NCBI GenBank assembly: GCA_029558905.1
Contig: JAKQCX010000005.1
Coordinates: 166,278-230,277, forward strand
Source of the DNA: Pseudomonadota bacterium
GTDB lineage: Bacteria; Pseudomonadota; Gammaproteobacteria; Burkholderiales; Thiobacillaceae
DNA length: 64,000 nucleotides
Direction: 5' to 3'
The translations under genes were made by a program, and so were the position numbers. Numbering within the stretch: position 1 is the stretch's first letter; every line of letters begins with the position of its first letter. Under the pieces are notes generated by a model that saw only the letters and a list, made by a program, of their open reading frames with translations, was not told where the DNA came from and did no database searches. Positions 59,701 through 64,000 of the stretch are shown piece by piece.

Positions 59701-60334
59701 CCCCCTGGATATCCGCCTGCCCGCCGGCTGCCTGTTGAACCCAGTCTGGCCCGCCGCCGTGGTGGCCGGCAACGTGGAGACCTCGCAGAACGTCGTCGAT
59801 GCCCTCTACGGTGCCCTGGGTACCCTGGCGGCAAGTCAGGGCACCATGAACAACCTGAGCTTCGGCGACGGCATGCATCAGTATTACGAAACCCTCTGCG
59901 GCGGCACCGGCGCGGGTCCAGGTTTTCCTGGAACCTCGGCGGTGCACAGCCACATGACCAATTCCCGCCTCACGGACCCGGAGGTACTGGAGCTGAATTT
60001 CCCCGTGCGCGTGGAATCCTTCGGCATACGCCGCGGTTCGGGTGGGCGTGGACGCTGGCAGGGCGGCGACGGTGTGGTGCGGTGTCTGCGGTTTCTCGCT
60101 CCCATGCAGGCCGATCTGCTGGCCCTGCGCAGGCGGGTGGCTCCTTTTGGTCTGGGTGGCGGGGGCCCGGGCCTGCCGGGCCGGCAGTGGATCGAACGCC
60201 GGGATGGAAGCGTGCAACCCCTGGCCGGCATCGCCGGGTTTCACCTGCAGGCAGGCGATCTCTTGCACCTGGAAACTCCGGGCGGCGGCGGCTATGGTGA
60301 GCCGGCGGAATCGGGCGGCAGAGATCCGGATTGA
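56765..60334 (+). CDS. Fused HyuA-HyuB hydantoinase/5-oxoprolinase, probable CTG start
   Basis: 1189 residues if it starts at CTG 56765. The N-terminal ATP-site motif [19 protein letters not shown] begins at about residue 14 and is encoded upstream of the first ATG (56927), so the ATG would delete it. No ATG, GTG or TTG lies between. CTG 56765 overlaps the HDOD stop (CTGA) with GGAGGAG eight bases before. HyuA motifs follow ([32 protein letters not shown]), then HyuB from about 680 ([42 protein letters not shown]). The layout is that of ATP-dependent 5-oxoprolinase; the true substrate could be another cyclic amide or ketone. Confidence 0.88.
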   Translation: MKPSPGTSAPAWQFWIDRGGTFTDIVARAPDGRLSRHKLLSEDPEHYRDAALAGMRRILGLGRDDPIPLGLIHQVKMGTTVGTNALLTGTGEPTLLVVTAGFADALEIGDQARPHIFALHIRKPTVLYAQVLEARERVAADGTSLQALDEDHLKTALIQTHGQGLRACAIAFLHGWRNPEHELRAGELARQVGFTQVSLSHRVSPLVKFVPRAETAVLDATLSPPVTRYVAQVAAQLPGDVTLEFMQSNGGLVTAAEFQGKDSVLSGPAGGLMGMAKVGRAAGFERLIGFDMGGTSTDVSLYAGEFERSLDTRIAGHRIRVPMLGVYSVAAGGGSVLRFDGTRLRVGPESAGSRPGPRCYRRGGPLAVTDANLLLGRIQADFFPHVFGPGGDQALDREAVKLAFAELAQTVNSALGLDYGPERLAEGFLDIAVEHMADAIRHISLARGVNPAKHVLVGFGGAGGQHACAVAARLGMNRVLISPFASVLSAYGIGLAEQRQLSLEAIEQPLTEFDRPLPSPAAGILRRALLRYDGADTVLPVHLDHPQAMAMAFHAEHRQRFGFASPERGIVCVALETEHLHAGGEPIAETGMPDIPAQPLGQRPVYLRGSWQLATLYAMESLCAGQSLTGPALLLQVDSSIVLPPGWRAERTVRGDLLLSALGHESHRPDPTRPDPTWLTLFNRRFMRIAEDMGRVLQNTARSVNIRERLDFSCALFDGQGRLIANAPHIPVHLGSMGESVQAIRARFGPGLQTGDAYLINSPYAGGTHLPDLTVVMPVMDGNGLRYFTATRAHHADVGGISPGSMPAASRHIDEEGCRTDGLLILRQGRFLEAEVMAWLQGHPHPARNPQQNLADLQAQVAACALGAQGLQALEKEVGAAAVPAYMGFVQDDAERAVRRLLTRIKGGSFIQPLDDGSRIQVRIGIHACQGRAVIDFAGTSPQLAGNLNAPASITHSAVLYVFRTLLAEDIPLNAGVLRPLDIRLPAGCLLNPVWPAAVVAGNVETSQNVVDALYGALGTLAASQGTMNNLSFGDGMHQYYETLCGGTGAGPGFPGTSAVHSHMTNSRLTDPEVLELNFPVRVESFGIRRGSGGRGRWQGGDGVVRCLRFLAPMQADLLALRRRVAPFGLGGGGPGLPGRQWIERRDGSVQPLAGIAGFHLQAGDLLHLETPGGGGYGEPAESGGRDPD

Positions 60335-60395
60335 AGACTTCGCGCAAGTTGCCGATAGGTGCGGATCGAGAGCCTATCCACAGACAGGAGTAACA

Positions 60396-62024
60396 ATGGT
60401 CCACCTTCGCAAGCTCACCATTCGTGCCCAGCTCCTGCTGCTGCTGGCGGCGGTGTTCTCGCTCTTCCTGTTTTCCGCCCTGGTCTCCAACCAGGCCGTC
60501 AACAAGGCCAGGGCTGAATTCACCCGTTTCATCGCCCAAGATCAGAAGCTCCTGCTGCACTACACCGAGCTCTATGCCAACGGCCTGCAGATGGGCCAGG
60601 CGCTGCGCAACATCATCCTAGACCCTGCAAACCCCAAGGCCCACGAGAACTTCGAGAAGGCCAGCAAGGAGATGGACGGCCTGCTGGTCCAGACATCGGA
60701 ACTGGTCAGGGGCGACCCCGCCAAGACGGAAGTCATGGATCGGCTCCGCCAGTTGCGGGAAGTGCAGAAGGGCTACCAGAACGACATCAAGGGCCAGGTC
60801 GACCAGGGATTGATCGAAGAGGCCAAGACCCGGCTCAACAAGGACGAAACCCCGGCCTGGCGGGAAATCCGCGCATTGCTGCTGGAGCGGCTCAAGAGCC
60901 AAAAGGCCTACATCGATGCGAAGGACGCAGATTTACAAGCCAGCATGCAGCACACCCAGCGCCTCAGCCTGATCCTGAACGCGCTGGCGGTACTGTCAGG
61001 GCTGGGCATGGCCTTCGCCATCATCACCAACGTGCTGGGTCAGATCAACACCCTGGGCACCTCCATCGAGGCCCTGGCCCAGGGTGAGGGCGATCTGACC
61101 GCACGCCTGCCCGTCCAGGGCAACAACGAGCTTTGCCGGGTCTCCAGCGCCTTCAACCAGTTCGTGGAGGGGCTGCAGGGCATGGTCAAACAGATCAAGA
61201 CCAACGCGGATCAGCTGCACCAGCTCTCGGCCGGCCTGGCCCAGTCCTCATCCAGCCTGCGCACCGCCACGGCGGGCCAGACCAGCGCCCTGACCTCCAC
61301 CGCCTCCGCCGTGAAGGAGATGACCAGCAGCATCACCTCGGTGGCGGACGGGGCGGAAAGGGTCAAGCAGGTCTCCGCGGACAGCGCCGAGTATTCGGAC
61401 CAGGGCCTGAGCATGATGGGTCAACTGGGTTCCGCCATGACCGGTGCACAGCAGGCCGTGCTGGCCATGTCGGGCTCCGTGGGTCAATTCCTGGCGAGCA
61501 CGCAAAGCATCATCGGTGCCACCCAGCAGGTCAAGAACATTGCCGAGCAGATCAACCTGCTGGCCCTCAACGCCGCCATCGAGGCGGCCCGGGCCGGTGA
61601 ACAGGGGCGCGGCTTTGCCGTGGTGGCGGACGAGGTGCGCAAGCTGGCGGAAAAAACCTCCCTCTATGCCAACGAGATCAGCAACGTGACCGCGGACCTG
61701 GAAAACCGCTCCACCCAGGTGGAGACCTCCATTCGGCAGGGCGAGGCCGCGCTCGAGGAAAGCACACGCTGCAGCGGCGAGGTGTCCGGTATCGTCCACC
61801 AGGCCCATTCCGCCGTGCTCAATGCCCGGCAAGGGGTGGAAGAAATCGCCGCATCGGTCAAGGAACAATCCCTGGTCAGCAACGAAATCGCCAGCAATCT
61901 CAACCGCGTGGCGGATCTGGCGGCCAGCACCGAACAGGCCATCAGCCAATCCGACCACACGGTCCAGGAGCTCCGGCAACTGGCGGACACCCTCTTGAAT
62001 ACGGTCTCGCATTTCCGCAGCTGA
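60396..62024 (+). CDS. Methyl-accepting chemotaxis protein
   Basis: 542 residues from ATG 60396 with AGGAG upstream. First membrane helix about 13-33, a helical periplasmic sensor about 34-188, second helix about 189-213, then HAMP. The signalling hairpin is [20 protein letters not shown] followed by [19 protein letters not shown] (about 380-420). The periplasmic part ([21 protein letters not shown]) looks like a four-helix bundle ligand domain. No pentapeptide for CheR binding ends the protein. The ligand is unknown. Its gene stands 61 bases after the oxoprolinase. Confidence 0.93.
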   Translation: MVHLRKLTIRAQLLLLLAAVFSLFLFSALVSNQAVNKARAEFTRFIAQDQKLLLHYTELYANGLQMGQALRNIILDPANPKAHENFEKASKEMDGLLVQTSELVRGDPAKTEVMDRLRQLREVQKGYQNDIKGQVDQGLIEEAKTRLNKDETPAWREIRALLLERLKSQKAYIDAKDADLQASMQHTQRLSLILNALAVLSGLGMAFAIITNVLGQINTLGTSIEALAQGEGDLTARLPVQGNNELCRVSSAFNQFVEGLQGMVKQIKTNADQLHQLSAGLAQSSSSLRTATAGQTSALTSTASAVKEMTSSITSVADGAERVKQVSADSAEYSDQGLSMMGQLGSAMTGAQQAVLAMSGSVGQFLASTQSIIGATQQVKNIAEQINLLALNAAIEAARAGEQGRGFAVVADEVRKLAEKTSLYANEISNVTADLENRSTQVETSIRQGEAALEESTRCSGEVSGIVHQAHSAVLNARQGVEEIAASVKEQSLVSNEIASNLNRVADLAASTEQAISQSDHTVQELRQLADTLLNTVSHFRS

Positions 62025-62118
62025 CCACCGGGCCCCGTGCGCCAGACGCAGGGCCGTCCCTTCTGGACCGGATCATTTCCGACGTAAGATGCCGCGTCCG
62101 CTTTTTCCCCTTGGCAGC

Positions 62119-62619
62119 ATGCGTCTGCGTCTCCTCCTGTCCATCGCCTTCCTCGCCTGTCCGAGCATCTTCCCCGCGCACGCCTTCGAGGTGGCTGAGT
62201 TCAAGGCCGGCATGGCGCAAGTGGAGGTGAAAAACCAGCTCATCGCCAACTGGAACTTCGACCGCGTGCTGGAGCCCTCGGATGACGTGATCCTGGCCTA
62301 CGACAATGACCCCAACGTGGCGCGGCGCTACCAGTTCCGCTTTTGCAAGGGCAGGCTGGTGGGCTTTGAACAGGACGTGCGCCCTTCCCTCAGATCCCTG
62401 ATCATCACGGTGAACAATTACAACAACAAATACGGCCAGCCCTTCCGCGTGTATTCCAACACCCATGTGGTGAGCAACGGCGAGAAGGCAGTGTTCGCCC
62501 TGTTCTGGAAGGACGGCTCGGACACCATCGGCGTGAAATACATCGTGCTGCCCAATGTGGAACAGATGAGCCTGGCCTTCGATGCGCAGAATCTCTGTTA
62601 CCCCACGCCCCGCCTGTAG
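62119..62619 (+). CDS. Small exported protein of unknown function
   Basis: 166 residues from ATG 62119; an in-frame ATG at 62089 would add ten residues ahead of the signal peptide. A clear signal peptide (RLRLLLSIAFLACPSIFPAHA) suggests a periplasmic location. The mature part has two cysteines (FRFCKGRLVGF and NLCYPTPRL) that could form a disulfide. I do not recognise the family. It converges on the E2 gene. Confidence 0.75.
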   Translation: MRLRLLLSIAFLACPSIFPAHAFEVAEFKAGMAQVEVKNQLIANWNFDRVLEPSDDVILAYDNDPNVARRYQFRFCKGRLVGFEQDVRPSLRSLIITVNNYNNKYGQPFRVYSNTHVVSNGEKAVFALFWKDGSDTIGVKYIVLPNVEQMSLAFDAQNLCYPTPRL

Positions 62620-62635
62620 GGCGGGAAGGCGCGGG

Positions 62636-63778
62636 TTACAACTCCAGCAAGAGGCGGGCCGGATCCTCCAGGGCCTCCTTCACCATGCGCAGAAAACCCA
62701 CTGCCTCGCGGCCGTCGATGAGGCGGTGGTCGTAGGTCAGCGCCACGTACATCATGGGCCGGATCACGACCTGACCATTTTCTGCCACGGGCCGGTCCTG
62801 GATCCTGTGCAGGCCCAGCACCCCAGACTGGGGGGGGTTGAGGATGGGCGTGGACAGCAGAGAGCCGAACACGCCGCCATTGGAAATGGTGAAGGTCCCG
62901 CCTTCCAGGTCCTCCAGGGTCAGCTCCAGGCTGTTGGCACGGTGTGAGAAGTCGGCGATCTGACGCTCGATCCCGGCGAAAGTCATGCGGTCCGCCTGAC
63001 GCAGCACCGGCACCACAAGGCCGCGTTCCGAACTCACCGCCACACCGATGTCGTAGTAGTCGTGGTAGACGATGTCGTGGCCATCCAGACTGGCGTTCAC
63101 CTGCGGGTACTCCTTCAGGGCCTGGCACACAGCCTTGACGAAAAAGGACATGAAACCCAGCTTGACACCATGTTCCTGCTGGAAGCGCTCTTGGAAACGC
63201 TTGCGCAGTTCCATCACCGGCCGCATGTCGATCTCGTTGAAGGTGGTGAGCAGGGCCGCCGTGTTCTGCGCCTCCTTGAGGCGCTCGGCGACACGCTGAC
63301 GCAGGCGGCTCATGGGCTCGCGCCGCTCGATCCGGCCATCTTCCGCGACGGGTGGGGGACAGGGCGGACAGTCCGCCGGGCTTGGAGGTCGTATGGCGTG
63401 TTCCGTCCGCGAGGGGGGCGCCGGACTGGCCGACTCCCTGCCGCGCAATCTCGGCGGCAGGAATTCCCCCGTCGGCGCGGCAACCGGGCTGACGGCGGTT
63501 GCAGGCCCGTCACGTCTTTCTGCCATCGGCATGTTCCTGGTATCAACGATGGCCAGCACATCTCCCGCTCTGGCTTCACCCCCGGCCGGCACCCGGATTT
63601 CCCGCAGTATCCCGGCGGCGGGAGCGGCCACTTCCAGGATGACCTTGTCCGTCTCCAGTTCCGCAAGGACTTCGTCACGCGCCACCGCCTCGCCCACGCC
63701 CTTGCGCCATTCCAGCAGGGCAGCGCTTTGCACCGACTCGGACAGCTCCGGCACAGTGACCTCAACGAGATGAGACAT
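62636..63778 (-). CDS. 2-oxoacid dehydrogenase E2 component without a recognisable subunit-binding domain
   Basis: 380 residues from ATG 63778 (AAGGGG upstream). The lipoyl domain has [17 protein letters not shown] with the lipoyl lysine. The catalytic domain is complete, starting at [20 protein letters not shown] and TTFNEIDM, and ending with the active site [20 protein letters not shown]. These resemble dihydrolipoyl succinyltransferase (SucB/OdhB). The linker between the domains (about 95-165) is proline-rich, and the usual peripheral subunit-binding domain is not seen. Neither E1 nor E3 lies next to it within the window. Confidence 0.88.
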   Translation of the reverse strand: MSHLVEVTVPELSESVQSAALLEWRKGVGEAVARDEVLAELETDKVILEVAAPAAGILREIRVPAGGEARAGDVLAIVDTRNMPMAERRDGPATAVSPVAAPTGEFLPPRLRGRESASPAPPSRTEHAIRPPSPADCPPCPPPVAEDGRIERREPMSRLRQRVAERLKEAQNTAALLTTFNEIDMRPVMELRKRFQERFQQEHGVKLGFMSFFVKAVCQALKEYPQVNASLDGHDIVYHDYYDIGVAVSSERGLVVPVLRQADRMTFAGIERQIADFSHRANSLELTLEDLEGGTFTISNGGVFGSLLSTPILNPPQSGVLGLHRIQDRPVAENGQVVIRPMMYVALTYDHRLIDGREAVGFLRMVKEALEDPARLLLEL

Positions 63779-63906
63779 GGCAACCCCTTCAGGATGTTGG
63801 ATTACAGGCATTCAGGCCCAGGGCCCACCCGGGAGACGCCCGAGGATAGAACGGTTGCGCGGGCAGTGTCCCACCAAGTGGTGTAAGAGCTGAAGTGCCT
63901 GGTGTT

Positions 63907-63940
63907 GCCCGGTAGGCCCCGCATGCGGGGCCTACCGGGC
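63907..63940. repeat. 34-base perfect palindrome
   Basis: GCCCGGTAGGCCCCGC followed by AT and the exact complement GCGGGGCCTACCGGGC. It lies 129 bases upstream of the E2 start. No T-run follows on either strand, so a REP-like element or a protein-binding site fits better than a terminator. The rest of the last 220 bases of the window holds no gene I can support. Confidence 0.75.
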
Positions 63941-64000
63941 GGGCGCGATCGGGTGGTCATCGAAGGACTCCGGTAAGGTTTGGGTAGCGACACTCAACCC

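Noticed and set aside
56927..60334. ATG 56927 as the start of the hydantoinase/oxoprolinase
   Set aside because: It would remove the conserved nucleotide-binding N-terminus, which is encoded in frame just upstream.
63802..64000. Possible insertion-sequence fragment at the right window edge
   Set aside because: Some phrases look IS-like, but there is no intact motif or terminal repeat inside the window to support it.

Overview
The window is a GC-rich proteobacterial chromosome segment. Two core blocks, trxB / ftsK-lolA-rarA and rpsB-tsf-pyrH-frr-uppS-cdsA-dxr, are arranged as in Betaproteobacteria, so I infer a betaproteobacterium, probably an environmental anaerobe or facultative anaerobe. 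Species cannot be read from the sequence. No rRNA, tRNA or CRISPR array was seen.

Positions 1 to about 9.1 kb are an acquired defence-type island. It encodes a UPF1-like helicase (cut by the window edge), an unrecognised winged-helix-like protein, a coiled-coil McrB-type AAA+ protein, a DUF2357/McrC-like protein with zinc ribbons, and two small unknown proteins. The four large genes overlap or nearly abut. The set resembles the coiled-coil nuclease tandem (CoCoNuT) branch of McrBC systems. Its right edge is scarred: short TCGATAGA-type repeats, a fragment of an IS91/ISCR-type transposase and the first 32 codons of a truncated gene.

9.4-11.8 kb holds a SAM methyltransferase and a five-repeat TM-helix (CmpX-like) channel. 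11.8-24 kb is core: RarA, LolA, FtsK, TrxB, an Smr protein, then translation, nucleotide, isoprenoid and phospholipid genes. rpsB has a structured leader, and a terminator/attenuator lies before tsf. After dxr the usual rseP is absent and a two-gene signalling unit follows: an HDOD-histidine kinase and a receiver-PAS-GGDEF-EAL regulator.

28.5-43.7 kb is a metabolic cluster. One minus-strand series reads rnfB - nifJ (extra long) - rnfC-D-G-E-A - a small four-cysteine membrane protein (NqrM-like) - ppsA. A LysR regulator is divergent, and ppsR, which controls PEP synthase, follows it. Together these could link NADH/ion-gradient-driven ferredoxin reduction to pyruvate synthesis and then PEP, or run oxidatively to supply reduced ferredoxin.

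43.7-50.5 kb has an rRNA methyltransferase with a GYF/pentapeptide protein, a chromate resistance operon (chrB-chrA-MFS), a degenerate 32-bp tandem repeat, a TauE/SafE permease and a strong candidate small RNA with CUCCUCC motifs. 50.6-64 kb has an EF-G paralogue, an EamA transporter, dapC-dapD, an HDOD protein, a fused hydantoinase/oxoprolinase that appears to start at CTG, a chemoreceptor, a small exported protein and an orphan 2-oxoacid dehydrogenase E2 without a recognisable subunit-binding domain.
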